Shown here piece by piece: positions 24,518-32,557 of a DNA stretch of 37,564 nt. The DNA is from Rhodococcus sp. (in: high G+C Gram-positive bacteria). GTDB lineage: Bacteria > Actinomycetota > Actinomycetes > Mycobacteriales > Mycobacteriaceae. Under the pieces are notes generated by a model, which made no database searches, was not told the origin of the DNA, and saw nothing but the letters and a program-made list of their open reading frames with translations. Position numbers and translations under genes: made by a program. The DNA is taken from the NCBI RefSeq assembly GCF_023264675.1, contig NZ_JAHFVG010000055.1:1-37564 (forward strand), in the 5' to 3' direction. Each line of letters opens with the position of its first letter. Within the stretch, counting starts at the first letter, position 1.

Positions 24518-26191
24518 TCACCACTGCTCGATGTCGTCGAAGACCGACACGTCCGTGTCCGGTTCGCTCCGCTGCGGCGGCGCCGACATCGCTGTGGTCG
24601 TGGAGGTGCTGTCGGCGAGGTGGTTCCGGCGTTGGCGGTTGCGGCGAGCTCTACGGGTGTCCTTCTGTGCACGGTCGGTGAGGTCGCGCATCTGCTCGAT
24701 CATCGAGAACAGGGCACTCTCGTCGATACTCGACCGTCCCTGCTCTCGCAGGCGGGCGGTCGCCGCGCGGTGCTCCCACAGTGTCACCGCAGGGTGCGCC
24801 ATCATCCGGTACGGGACCTCGATGTATCCGGCGCCGTCGGGTTCGAGCACCCAGATGCGGCTCAGATCTCGGGGGTCGCGTCGCATGACGAATGCGCCCA
24901 GGTGCTCTCGGCGCGCGACCCACGGCTTGAGAGCATTGGAGAAGTAGCGCACATGGTCGATGACGAATCCGGTGCGAGTGAGCCGGCGGCGGATCACGGG
25001 CAGGAAGTCGATCAGGAACGCGGTCTCGTCAACCACCACTCTCGGCGGGCTTGTCGCGGCGTCGACCCCGGTGCCCCATCTTGTCGCCGGGGTCTGTCCG
25101 AGGCCGGTGTGCACGCTCTCGTGGTAGGTCGCGATCGAGAGCACCAGCCATCGTTCCAGCTCGCGCAGCGTCAACGCAGCGTGTGCATCCGAGTCGTAAC
25201 TGCCTCGCTGGCTCGGGTTCGAGAACGTAGTTCCGGGGAGCTCGTGCACTGCGGTCATCGCTGTTCCGATGACGCGTTCGACTATCCCGCCGTAGTGGGG
25301 TCGCCCCGGTGGCCGGTAGTCGAGTGTGATGGCGTGTTGAGCGCAGCCCCGACGCAGCGCCTCGCTCTTGAACTCGGCGGCGTTGTCCAGGTACAACCGC
25401 TGCGGCTTGCCCGCCATCGGCCACCGGACCTCAGTCGCCAGGTCGTGGGCCTGCAACCAAGTCTGTTTCTCACTGCACACCCGTCCCAGGCACAGACCCA
25501 CCGAGACTGCGGACGGCGGTTCCAGTGTCACCACGAAACCGAGTACGACTCGACTGAAGACATCGATCGCAACCGTCAGGTAGGGCCGGCCGATCGGTCT
25601 GCGCTCGTACTCGTCGACGACCATGATGTCGACAACGGTGTGATCGACCTGAACCAGTTCGAGGATCCCCCGAATCGGCGGTGGAATGTCGCCGGCCGCC
25701 TGGCGTGGACGTGCCGCGTCCGCTCCCCCTCGTGCTCGGGCCACCACTGCGGGATTCAGGGCCGCGATCCGTGTGGCGACCGTGTTCCGAGACGGTGGCG
25801 GCAGGCCCGCACGATTACAGACGACAGCGATACGACGATGCACCGCAGCGACACTCAACTTCTGGCGACGGACGAAGTGCCGTCCCACCTGCTCCGCAAT
25901 GATCTCTTCGACAGCACCGGACACCCGGCTTCGACCTCGACCACCCGACGACGGACGCACCAGCAGATCGGCGACAGTTCCTGTCCCGTTCGCGAGCTTG
26001 TCGAGCAGGACGTACACCTGCCGACGGGACAGGCCCAGACGTTCGGCCGCGTCGTCGACAACCGACAAGCCCACCGGGTGCGTCTCGAGCAGTGGAGCGA
26101 GCACCGCGAAACGGGATTCCGCCTGCCCCCACCTTTCCGGTGACGCGGTCAGAACCCCGCTCTCGATCACGTCCAGCTTGTCTACGTCCAC
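24518..26191 (-). CDS. tniA: TniA DDE transposase
   Basis: The 557-residue transposase has N-terminal helix-turn-helix domains (about 35-140; AERLGLSRRQVYVLLDKL) and a retroviral-integrase-like core. The catalytic triad is D183 (QVDHT), D269 (LYLDNAAEF) and E305 (GGIVERVIGT), with the last two 35 residues apart as in the DD35E group. A Mu-type C-terminal domain follows, with a basic tail near 510-530. TniA joins the transposon ends to target DNA, giving 5-bp duplications as seen here. The right end of the element lies 123 bases upstream of its start. Confidence 0.95.
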   Translation of the reverse strand: MDVDKLDVIESGVLTASPERWGQAESRFAVLAPLLETHPVGLSVVDDAAERLGLSRRQVYVLLDKLANGTGTVADLLVRPSSGGRGRSRVSGAVEEIIAEQVGRHFVRRQKLSVAAVHRRIAVVCNRAGLPPPSRNTVATRIAALNPAVVARARGGADAARPRQAAGDIPPPIRGILELVQVDHTVVDIMVVDEYERRPIGRPYLTVAIDVFSRVVLGFVVTLEPPSAVSVGLCLGRVCSEKQTWLQAHDLATEVRWPMAGKPQRLYLDNAAEFKSEALRRGCAQHAITLDYRPPGRPHYGGIVERVIGTAMTAVHELPGTTFSNPSQRGSYDSDAHAALTLRELERWLVLSIATYHESVHTGLGQTPATRWGTGVDAATSPPRVVVDETAFLIDFLPVIRRRLTRTGFVIDHVRYFSNALKPWVARREHLGAFVMRRDPRDLSRIWVLEPDGAGYIEVPYRMMAHPAVTLWEHRAATARLREQGRSSIDESALFSMIEQMRDLTDRAQKDTRRARRNRQRRNHLADSTSTTTAMSAPPQRSEPDTDVSVFDDIEQW

Positions 26192-26220
26192 CTCGTCCCC
26201 AGGCCACCCGAGTTCGCGAC

Positions 26221-26314
26221 AGTGCTGCGCTCTTCTGACGCCAGGATCTCAGAACGCGACTGCACACACCCAGGAAACGCGGCGAAGAGGCGCTGTTCTC
26301 TTCTGAAACTGACA
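26221..26314 (-). repeat. Right transposon end with two TniA-binding-like repeats
   Basis: On the minus strand the end reads TGTCAGTTTCAGAAGA from 26314. An inner copy, GTCAGAAGAGCGCAGCACT, lies at 26239-26221. The inner repeat is farther from the tip than at the left end, and such asymmetry is usual in this family. Confidence 0.8.
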
Positions 26315-26459
26315 TGAATCACGTACTGGGTGTCTCGATAGACGATCGTCAAAGAGGACGCCGAGTCTCGGTGGGTTCCTGAAGTCTTCGGCCCCCGCCG
26401 CAGGTCTGCCATCGCGCACATGTACACGACTGGATGCTTAGGGGTTGGCCCCACAGGGC

Positions 26460-26484
26460 TGTGCTAGCAACGCTAGCTAGCACA
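26460..26484. repeat. GCTAGC-type hairpin downstream of parB
   Basis: TGTGCTAGC and GCTAGCACA form a perfect 9-bp inverted repeat around 7 bases, 26 bases beyond the parB-like stop. No T-run follows, so it is a poor intrinsic terminator. The CTAGC core recurs many times in the non-coding region upstream of parA, so it may be a partition or replication site. Confidence 0.45.
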
Positions 26485-26510
26485 GCAAGCGGGCATCCCC
26501 ATTCAGCGGT

Positions 26511-26912
26511 CTATATACCCCGCTTGTCGAGGTACTCACAGAGCGCTGCGTCGGTCAAGGACGCAATACTGATTGATCGATCGCCCGTCTCGTAACGCAG
26601 CCTGTCGACGGCTCTGTTCAACCGAAGTTTGGTCGAACTCCGTATCCGCACATTGTGCTGCTCAGTGAATTTTTCCGTGCCTGGTCCTGCCGCCGGCCGC
26701 GCATCGTGCAGAGCCGATGGTTCGTTCGACGCCGAAAGAGTGGGCTTGTTTGTCGGTTTGATACCGCCAGCACTGGCCGAAACGTCGGCGCTCGGCGATG
26801 CGGTTGATTCTTGCTGTGCTTCATGCTCAACGCGCCGGGGTGAAACGGTCGGTCGCGAAGGGAGGTCTGCAGCCGGATGGCGGCGGATGGCGGGTTCACG
26901 TTGTGCGTTCAT
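26511..26912 (-). CDS. ParB-like partition accessory protein
   Basis: The 133-residue protein has a disordered, Pro/Ser/Ala-rich N-terminal 80 residues. Its compact C-terminus (about 82-133) reads NVRIRSSTKLRLNRAVDRLR and SISIASLTDAALCEYLDKRG, resembling a ribbon-helix-helix or ParB-like small DNA-binding domain. Its start overlaps the parA stop by ATGA. Small DNA-binding proteins encoded directly after parA are usually the centromere-binding partner. It could also be an antitoxin-like regulator, but no toxin gene is present. It is the first gene to the right of the transposon. Confidence 0.7.
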   Translation of the reverse strand: MNAQREPAIRRHPAADLPSRPTVSPRRVEHEAQQESTASPSADVSASAGGIKPTNKPTLSASNEPSALHDARPAAGPGTEKFTEQHNVRIRSSTKLRLNRAVDRLRYETGDRSISIASLTDAALCEYLDKRGI

Positions 26913-27712
26913 GCGGCAGGCTCTCCTAGGAGGTCGATAGACAGTTCTTTTAGCAGGGCGTCGTAGGCGACTTGCAGGTCTATCGCCCGGCCTCCCCTAT
27001 AAGAATGGATGGGAGTGTGGCTGCTATGAGCGTCTTGGCGCGCCGCCAGCTCCGGGATCCCCGCCCTTGCAACCAATTCTCCGTATGCAGCACGCAACTC
27101 GTCCTCGCGATACTGATGCTCCGAGGTCCTTCGTTTCTTCGACAAGACGATCTTCTCAAGCTCGAGACGAGGGTTCGCACGCCGCTTGACGTTGGTGATG
27201 GTTTCCTCGACCTTGGTAATCGCTCGCACGCTGTCGATGGTGGGTTCGGTGACCGCAATGACCGAGTCGCAGGCACAGAGGACCGCAAAAAGTAGCTTTC
27301 CAAGCGACGGCGGGCAGTCGATGAAAACTGCACTGTAAGGCGACAGATCGACACCCTCAAGCGCGATATCCAACCGAAAGATCAGGTCGTTTGCGCCGTC
27401 AGCCTCAAGATTGGCGAGGCTCTGAGTCGCCGCGATCAGGTCGACCCGATCCCATTCGGTTGCTACTACCGCATCCGCTGCTGCACCCTCGCCGGTGACC
27501 GACATCAGATCGAAGGTAGTTCGCATGTCGTCATCGACGTCGACTCCCAGACCGGTCGTCGCGTTGGCCTGAGGATCCATATCGATGACAAGGACGTGTT
27601 TGCCCTTGTCGGCCAAAGCACTCGCCAATCCGAGTGTTGTCGCTGTCTTACCGACACCACCCTTCTGATTGCATATTGCGAACTTCCTGGGTTGCTTCGA
27701 CGACATCGACAC
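26909..27712 (-). CDS. parA: ParA-family partition ATPase
   Basis: The 267-residue protein starts with a deviant Walker A, CNQKGGVGKTATTLGLA (about 13-29), followed by LVIDMDPQANAT (about 45-56) and the A'' motif FIDCPPSLG (about 129-137), which define ParA. It lacks an N-terminal DNA-binding domain, so it is of the short type Ib-like class. ParA moves plasmid copies over the nucleoid with its ParB partner. GTG 27712 is preferred because AAGGA lies upstream; ATG 27706 is an alternative. It forms an operon with the parB-like gene. The non-coding region upstream probably contains promoter and centromere. Confidence 0.92.
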   Translation of the reverse strand: MSMSSKQPRKFAICNQKGGVGKTATTLGLASALADKGKHVLVIDMDPQANATTGLGVDVDDDMRTTFDLMSVTGEGAAADAVVATEWDRVDLIAATQSLANLEADGANDLIFRLDIALEGVDLSPYSAVFIDCPPSLGKLLFAVLCACDSVIAVTEPTIDSVRAITKVEETITNVKRRANPRLELEKIVLSKKRRTSEHQYREDELRAAYGELVARAGIPELAARQDAHSSHTPIHSYRGGRAIDLQVAYDALLKELSIDLLGEPAA

Positions 27713-27862
27713 TGGGATTCGCGTTCCTTTCTCTGTTCGAGGATCAGGGCCAACGAACTCTTCTCCGAGGAAAACTGCGTTGGCTCGCACCCTGGACCTA
27801 AGCCCAGCAAGCCTTCTGGCTCGCTACGCTATAACCAATTGCTTCGTGTGCTGCGTTAACAC

Positions 27863-27934
27863 GCGGAGCGAAGCTTGCGACGAGCGCTCTGCTCGCTTGC
27901 GGAGCGAAGCTTGCGACGATCGCTCTGCTCGCTT
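27863..27934. repeat. 36-bp tandem repeat, two copies, upstream of parA
   Basis: The unit beginning GCGGAGCGAAGCTTGCGACG and ending CTCTGCTCGCTT occurs at 27863-27898 and 27899-27934 with a single G/T difference, and a degenerate third copy follows. Two copies without spacers are not a CRISPR array. Position 150 bases upstream of parA suits a centromere-like site. Confidence 0.7.
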
Positions 27935-29157
27935 GCGTAGCTCTGTTCGCGTATTTCGCACTGCTCGCACGCCACGCTGTCATACCGTGCCTATCTAGCC
28001 ACACGTCACTAGTTAAGCCCGAAACACACGCTAGGCACGCAATGCTCACTTGCTTTGCTATCAACGCTTGTGTAGCACCCGCAACTAGGAAAGCGTATCT
28101 AGCATGCCTTGATTAGCTAGCTACGGTGGCTACGTTAGCCCATTTTGCTTTGCTCTGCTCGCTTTGTGTCCTGCGCTAGCTCTGCTAGCTATCATTGCAC
28201 GCATATTTCTCACTTTTATGGCCAAGAACACGCGCGGAGCAAAGCCGGTTAACCGCCCGCCTGCACACAGGCGCACCTCGCGCGCAACGGCCCTCAACAG
28301 GATAAATAGCAATGCTAGTTGGCCTAGCACTCGCGTGTGCCGAAACCCAAGACGGCCCGCCGAGCGTCGGTGTTGCAGGGCGTTGCAGCACCTTGCACCA
28401 CAACGCGTCACACGAATGTAGCCGGACCCCCAAGGGCGGCGTACTGGATTCAAGGGCGGCTCACCTCTACGACGGACTGCATCACGGAGCAGCACCGGCA
28501 ATCAAATGATCGCGAGCGGCAATCACGGACGGCTCGGATGCTAGTTCGACCCGTGCGAAATCGCGCCCGATGAGTACGCCTATAGCTTTGCTAGCGTAGA
28601 TAGCTATCATCACTAGCGGCAGCACCACAGTTCAGGCGGTCGTCCCACACGATGATGACCCATGGGATGTCGTACGACTGGCGGTACAGAAGCTCCTTCA
28701 ACACCGTTTCTCGATGTGCGCGATGCGCGTCAGACCGCCACCCCAGACACAAGCACTGCACCGCAGACGCTGTTCCTGGCTAGGTCGAAGGAACGGTCGG
28801 GACCACAACTGCGCCCGAGAGGAACCACAATCATTCGGTGGAATACCGAGGTAGAACAGTCAGCCCCACCGCCAAGAGGAAATCCCACCGGCCGAGGCCC
28901 CCAGATGCAGATGCGAAGCTCCCTGGATTCGTCCCAACGGGGGAGGCTTCGACCGCCGAGATCGCCTGGTGCAGCCCCGTGGCAGATCAACTGAGGGTCT
29001 GAGAGGCCGCACTAAAGAGTCACCAGAAAGGCCGCACGAGAATGTCAGCGGCTCTGCGTATGAACGTAGGGCAGCAACCTCCAGAATGTTTCCCGGTCTT
29101 GAGCACCGACCTGCGATACATTCCGCCGACCACACCCCGCACCCGAAGCGCGCAACG
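27935..29157. other. Non-coding region rich in CTAGC motifs; possible partition or origin region
   Basis: No frame here has a ribosome-binding site, family similarity or stable codon bias. CTAGC/GCTAG words are frequent (for example 28113-28120, 28177-28193, 28310-28325, 28585-28615) and base composition falls in 27990-28230. From 28660 to 29150 the sequence is GC-rich again but holds nothing recognisable. A replication origin is possible but not shown. Confidence 0.45.
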
Positions 29158-29613
29158 TCACTTCACATCTTTCGGCGGCACTTGCTTGAGCAGGGACTCG
29201 TACAACCGCCTGGTTGCCTTCAGAACTTCCGCTGGTTCGATCCAGTTATTCTTCTCGCGCAGAGCATCTTCCAACTCACGGCCGTCTCGGATGGTCTCGG
29301 GTACCAGCACATGCCACTGGTATCCCCGCGGTTGCAATCGGACGCCGGCGTCTGCCAGGTAGGAGTTCACGCCGTCGTTCACCATCCTGAGATCTTCCTC
29401 GGTAAAAGGTTCGAACCAGACTTCCTCCGGCTCCTTGCTCGGGTCGCCGCGGGTTACCTTCACGGGAGGGTGCGCGGATGCTGGATACGACGTCCGGTAG
29501 CACCGACCCGGCCCCGCCACCCAGGCAGTCAGCGCCCCGTGCCCATTCGATATGACGCTGACGTAGCGTCCCGCGGGTAGCTCGCTGGGCACACGGTCCC
29601 CCGCCTCCGCCAT
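29158..29613 (-). CDS. Hypothetical protein
   Basis: The 151-residue protein has strong GC-biased third positions but no recognised family. Residues 1-60 look beta-rich with aromatic and Gly residues (RYVSVISNGHGALTAW). Residues 70-150 are acidic and helical (FTEEDLRMVNDGVNSYLADA, then EALREKNNW-like helices). The C-terminus is lysine-rich. ATG 29613 is preferred because GGAG lies 10 bases upstream; a GTG 27 bases earlier is possible. It is an isolated minus-strand gene. Confidence 0.6.
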   Translation of the reverse strand: MAEAGDRVPSELPAGRYVSVISNGHGALTAWVAGPGRCYRTSYPASAHPPVKVTRGDPSKEPEEVWFEPFTEEDLRMVNDGVNSYLADAGVRLQPRGYQWHVLVPETIRDGRELEDALREKNNWIEPAEVLKATRRLYESLLKQVPPKDVK

Positions 29614-29762
29614 CGGATACTCACTCCAGTACTGCGCCACACGGGTCGACGCTAGACGAGTCCTCGCGATCTACGACCATGGACGTCAAGAGATCGGCCG
29701 TCGGCTCGGCACTGATAGCAACGGTCGCCGTCTCCACACTCGCGACCGCCTTGGAGATCTCG

Positions 29763-29796
29763 GTCGGGTAGGACCCCCATAAGTGTCGGGTAGGAC
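29763..29796. repeat. Iteron-like direct repeat pair
   Basis: GTCGGGTAGGAC occurs at 29763-29774 and 29785-29796, exactly 22 bases apart (two helical turns). Such spacing is typical of binding sites for one protein on one face of DNA. Only two copies are seen. Confidence 0.45.
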
Positions 29797-29909
29797 GGGT
29801 GCCTCCATCAACTCGCCAGCTCGCAAATCAGGCGAATTTCGTCGCGACCTGGGCTTTTGCAAGATATTTTGGGCAGACTTGTCCCCTCCGAAATTGAAGG
29901 GCGTTTTTG

Positions 29910-30041
29910 CTACTTGCGCCGACGTCGGGCTTTTGCCAGCCGGACAGCCCGTGCGCACACGGGATCCGACAGCAAGGGTGCCCATTCGCGAAGTTCGCGA
30001 AGAACGATCGGCAGAAGAGCGATGAGGACGTAGTTGTCCAT
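29910..30041 (-). CDS. Small basic protein (43 aa)
   Basis: ATG 30041, preceded 7 bases upstream by a full GGAGG ribosome-binding site, opens a 43-residue ORF reading MDNYVLIALLPIVLRELREW and ending in a basic RLAKARRRRK. The hydrophobic start may be an amphipathic or membrane helix. It could be a leader peptide or a small regulatory or toxic peptide. An intrinsic terminator lies 95 bases upstream, so it should have its own promoter or be under attenuation. No family is recognised. Confidence 0.5.
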   Translation of the reverse strand: MDNYVLIALLPIVLRELREWAPLLSDPVCARAVRLAKARRRRK

Positions 30042-30135
30042 GACGCCACCTCCGCTTCCGGGGTGATGCCCACCGTGGTGGGCGAATGTCCTGCCGCATG
30101 GTCGCGGCAGGAGACTGGGGCCTGATGCAGGCATG

Positions 30136-30169
30136 AAAAAACCCGACTCGCTAAACCGCGAAATCGGGT
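30136..30169 (-). terminator. Rho-independent terminator (minus strand)
   Basis: Read on the minus strand, ACCCGA and TCGGGT form a stem, extended by weaker pairs, directly followed by six T. No clear coding gene lies immediately upstream (to the right), so the transcript ended here may be a small or antisense RNA or come from an unrecognised ORF. Confidence 0.65.
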
Positions 30170-30899
30170 GTTGGGCACAGTCGTGCTCCGGTATTTAGTG
30201 TGACAGCAACACCAGTTGCTCGCTCGACGACACGCTGGATCAGACATCGCACGTTCGGCGAACAGTGCCGGTCTCAGGGCGTCGTCCCGCCCAACGGCCC
30301 GAGCTTATCGGGCGAGCGGGACCCAAGCGTCCACGTAGCCGGCATGTCGCTGAGAGGTCGCTGCGGCCCAGCCACAGGTGTAAAGCGCCTTCGTTGAAGC
30401 CGGACCCGTTTTTGGGCGCACGAATAGCGCGTCTCACATCATAACCTGTGTATAACCAGGAACCTGCAGCTAGATCGCGGCGCGTCATGTTCTGCATCGA
30501 ATGCCGGCTGCGACGACCTCGCTTCCGGTGTGAGGCGCTATCGAGTCCGGGGCCGGTAGCGAGTCAGATCCCCGAGCCGCTCGGCACAACAGACGGAATC
30601 TCTCATGCAACCACCGTCTCCGCAGCTCAAGCTGCGTCCTCCGCGATACCCGCTGACATTTACTGCGGCCTACCACTGACATCGAGTGAGGTATGCCCAG
30701 GTCAGGCGACTGAGGCTTTCGTGCGGCCTCTCATCTCGCAAGTTGAGTAACAGGGACATTCTTATCGCCTTCATTGTCACACCCAGTTTTGTGGAACACG
30801 CACACGTAAATTGCATTTTCCGCACCGTCGGTGCCAAAGTGCCAGTTCAGCACAGTTTTGCTCTGTAAATGTGTCGGCGACCTGCGTTAAGCTGCTCCC
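30170..30899. other. Non-coding region with a DnaA-box match
   Basis: TGTGTATAA at 30447-30455 is a perfect complement of the DnaA-box consensus TTATNCACA, inside a small CCTG/CAGG palindrome. No further boxes are seen nearby. The minus-strand frame 30240-30497 has no convincing coding signature. The last 100 bases hold the leader of the recombinase gene. Confidence 0.4.
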
Positions 30900-32075
30900 A
30901 TGGACTTTCGACCAGGCCGAATGACTGCGGTGAACACTGCTGCGGGCATCCCTGAGGGCGTCAGGCCGGCGGCAGTCGAGCCGGAGATCCCGCCCGCCGT
31001 CGCGAAGCGGATCGCGGCCGCCGTGCAATCCTCCCGCTCCGAGGGAACGCGTAAGACGTATGCGGCCGCGTGGAGACGCTTCACCCATTGGTGCGAGACG
31101 AATGGTCACGTGACGCTACCGGCGCACCCCATCACCGTCGCCGCCTACCTCGTCGACGCAGCCGACACCCGTACCGAGACGGGGGAGCGGGCCTACGCGG
31201 TCGCCACCTTCGGTACCTGGATCGCTGCGATCAACCACCAGCACCGCACCACCGGTCATCTGACTCCGACGGCACACGAGCTGGTCACCGCAACGTTGTC
31301 CGGAATCCGGCGTGAGTATGCCGCGGCCGGGGACCGACCCCGCACGCCACGCGACCCGCTCCTGGTAGATGACATCAAACTTCTCGTACGCACGGCACGG
31401 GAGCAGAGCCGTGGATGGGCCGACGAGGTTCTCGAACGCCGAGATTCGGCGATCCTGCTGCTCGGGTTCTCCGGCGCGTATCGCCGCAGCGAACTATCGG
31501 AGATGGTGTGCGGGGACGTCACCGTGCATCGGCACGATGGACTCCATGTACGACTTCGCAAGTCGAAGACCGATCAAGAGGGAAGAGGGGCGGTGAAGGC
31601 GCTGCCGTACACAGACTCCCACGAGACCTGCCCACCGTGCGCGTACGTCCGTTGGGTGCAGGTCGTGGCTGCGTTCGACGCCGGTGGCCGTCCGTCCGTG
31701 ATCCGACTACTTCGTAAGCTGGAACCGTTCGACAGACACGTATGCCCTGGGGGAGTACCGCGCACAGTCGCCCGCTCACCGTTGCTCCGGGCAGTTGCCA
31801 AGAACGGCAACCTCGGTTCCAGCGCGTTGTCCGGGGCTGCGATCCACCAGACCATCCGACGCCGCGCCGAACACGCCGGATTCGATCCGACCGCGCTGGC
31901 GAAGCTCGGTGGGCACTCCCTGCGCGCTGGCTTCGTCACTCAAGGCACCCGTAACGGTGCCGACGGATCTGCTATTGCGCGGCAGACGGGTCACGCTAGC
32001 CTCGACTCGGTCGAGGTGTACCGGCGCGAACACGCACCTCTCGTAGGTAATGCTGTGACCGACATCGGCTTGTAG
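30900..32075 (+). CDS. Tyrosine recombinase, paralogue of the transposon recombinase
   Basis: The 391-residue protein aligns along its length with the recombinase at 20988-22154, sharing GTRKTYAAAWRRF, GFSGAYRRSELSEM (first Arg), LRKSKTDQEGRGAVKALPYT, GGHSLRAGFVTQGTRNGADG (H-x-x-R) and the final GNAVTDIGL. The nucleophile Tyr lies in SVEVYRREHAP. All catalytic residues seem present. It has no neighbouring partner recombinase or tni genes and lies outside the transposon boundaries, on the other strand. It may be the remnant of a related element or a plasmid integrase. ATG 30900 is used; a second ATG lies 21 bases downstream. Confidence 0.9.
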   Translation: MDFRPGRMTAVNTAAGIPEGVRPAAVEPEIPPAVAKRIAAAVQSSRSEGTRKTYAAAWRRFTHWCETNGHVTLPAHPITVAAYLVDAADTRTETGERAYAVATFGTWIAAINHQHRTTGHLTPTAHELVTATLSGIRREYAAAGDRPRTPRDPLLVDDIKLLVRTAREQSRGWADEVLERRDSAILLLGFSGAYRRSELSEMVCGDVTVHRHDGLHVRLRKSKTDQEGRGAVKALPYTDSHETCPPCAYVRWVQVVAAFDAGGRPSVIRLLRKLEPFDRHVCPGGVPRTVARSPLLRAVAKNGNLGSSALSGAAIHQTIRRRAEHAGFDPTALAKLGGHSLRAGFVTQGTRNGADGSAIARQTGHASLDSVEVYRREHAPLVGNAVTDIGL

Positions 32076-32280
32076 AACCCGATCCTGCTGTGCGACAGTC
32101 AAAATGCGATAGTCCCACCAAGAACCGGGTCCGCTGATCATCTAGTTCTCATGCCATTCTTCAACCGCTGTGGTCTACGGTCTGCGACCCCTCGCGCGTC
32201 GTTCTGGTACTTTTAAGAACAAATTAACCTGCTGGCTGTGGGCCGGGGTCGTCATTCCGTCGACACCCGAGGGGCCCAGG

Positions 32281-32448
32281 ATGATCGCAGACCAACCCGA
32301 TTCCATATCCAGCAAACACTCAATTGGCTCAAGACTCAGAGGCGTGACCAATAGCTGTTATTTCATCGCATATGTCTATCCGTTGAGCTTGTTTGTAGCA
32401 GCGCCGTTTCTAGCCAGTCTCTACCGCTGGCTGGGTCTGGACGTGTAG
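32281..32448 (+). CDS. Small single-pass membrane protein (55 aa)
   Basis: ATG 32281, with GAGGGG 7 bases upstream, opens a 55-residue ORF. A polar N-terminus (MIADQPDSISSKHSIGSRLR) is followed by a hydrophobic segment CYFIAYVYPLSLFVAAPFLA (about 24-43). The GC-rich hairpin downstream (about 32451-32500; GGTCCC / GGGACC) may end the transcript. The rest of 32076-32557 holds no other gene. Confidence 0.4.
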   Translation: MIADQPDSISSKHSIGSRLRGVTNSCYFIAYVYPLSLFVAAPFLASLYRWLGLDV

Positions 32449-32557
32449 GCGCGGGGGGTCCCGGGCCTGATTCGGTCAGATTTGGGACCTCCCCGGGATT
32501 CCCGTCGTTGAGGATTGATGCCTCGACGTCCAAACGGTGCGAACAGCTGAGTAGACC

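Larger units (their letters stand above)
12854..26314. mobile_element. Complete Tn402/Tn5053-like transposon carrying fluoride-resistance cargo (13,461 bp)
   Basis: Both ends read inward TGTCAGTTTCAGAAGA (12854-12869 on +, 26314-26299 on -), and each has an inner copy of the TCAGAAGA repeat. The element is flanked by a perfect 5-bp direct duplication, TGAAT, at 12849-12853 and 26315-26319. Five-base duplications and TGTCA-type ends with internal repeats are hallmarks of the Tn402/Tn5053 family. At the right end lie tniA, tniB and tniQ in the order expected. Instead of a serine resolvase (tniR) the element has two coupled tyrosine-recombinase genes. The left two-thirds is cargo: fluoride riboswitch, two crcB genes, uspA-like gene, LysR regulator, TDT transporter, UDG-like gene and scars of other genes. 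The intact duplication indicates a single insertion event without later rearrangement of the ends. Confidence 0.93.

Noticed and set aside
24470..26143. 557-codon plus-strand ORF opposite tniA
   Set aside because: It is the antisense shadow of the GC-rich tniA gene, which has the DDE triad and correct neighbours.
27863..27934. 36-bp repeats considered as a CRISPR array
   Set aside because: Only two directly adjacent copies without spacers, and no cas genes.
27798..28064. Minus-strand ORF with repeated peptide (ASRA-VASFAP)
   Set aside because: The peptide repeat is produced by the DNA repeat; no ribosome-binding site or homology.
30240..30497. Minus-strand ORF as a replication protein
   Set aside because: 85 residues with no Rep motif, no ribosome-binding site and unstable codon use.
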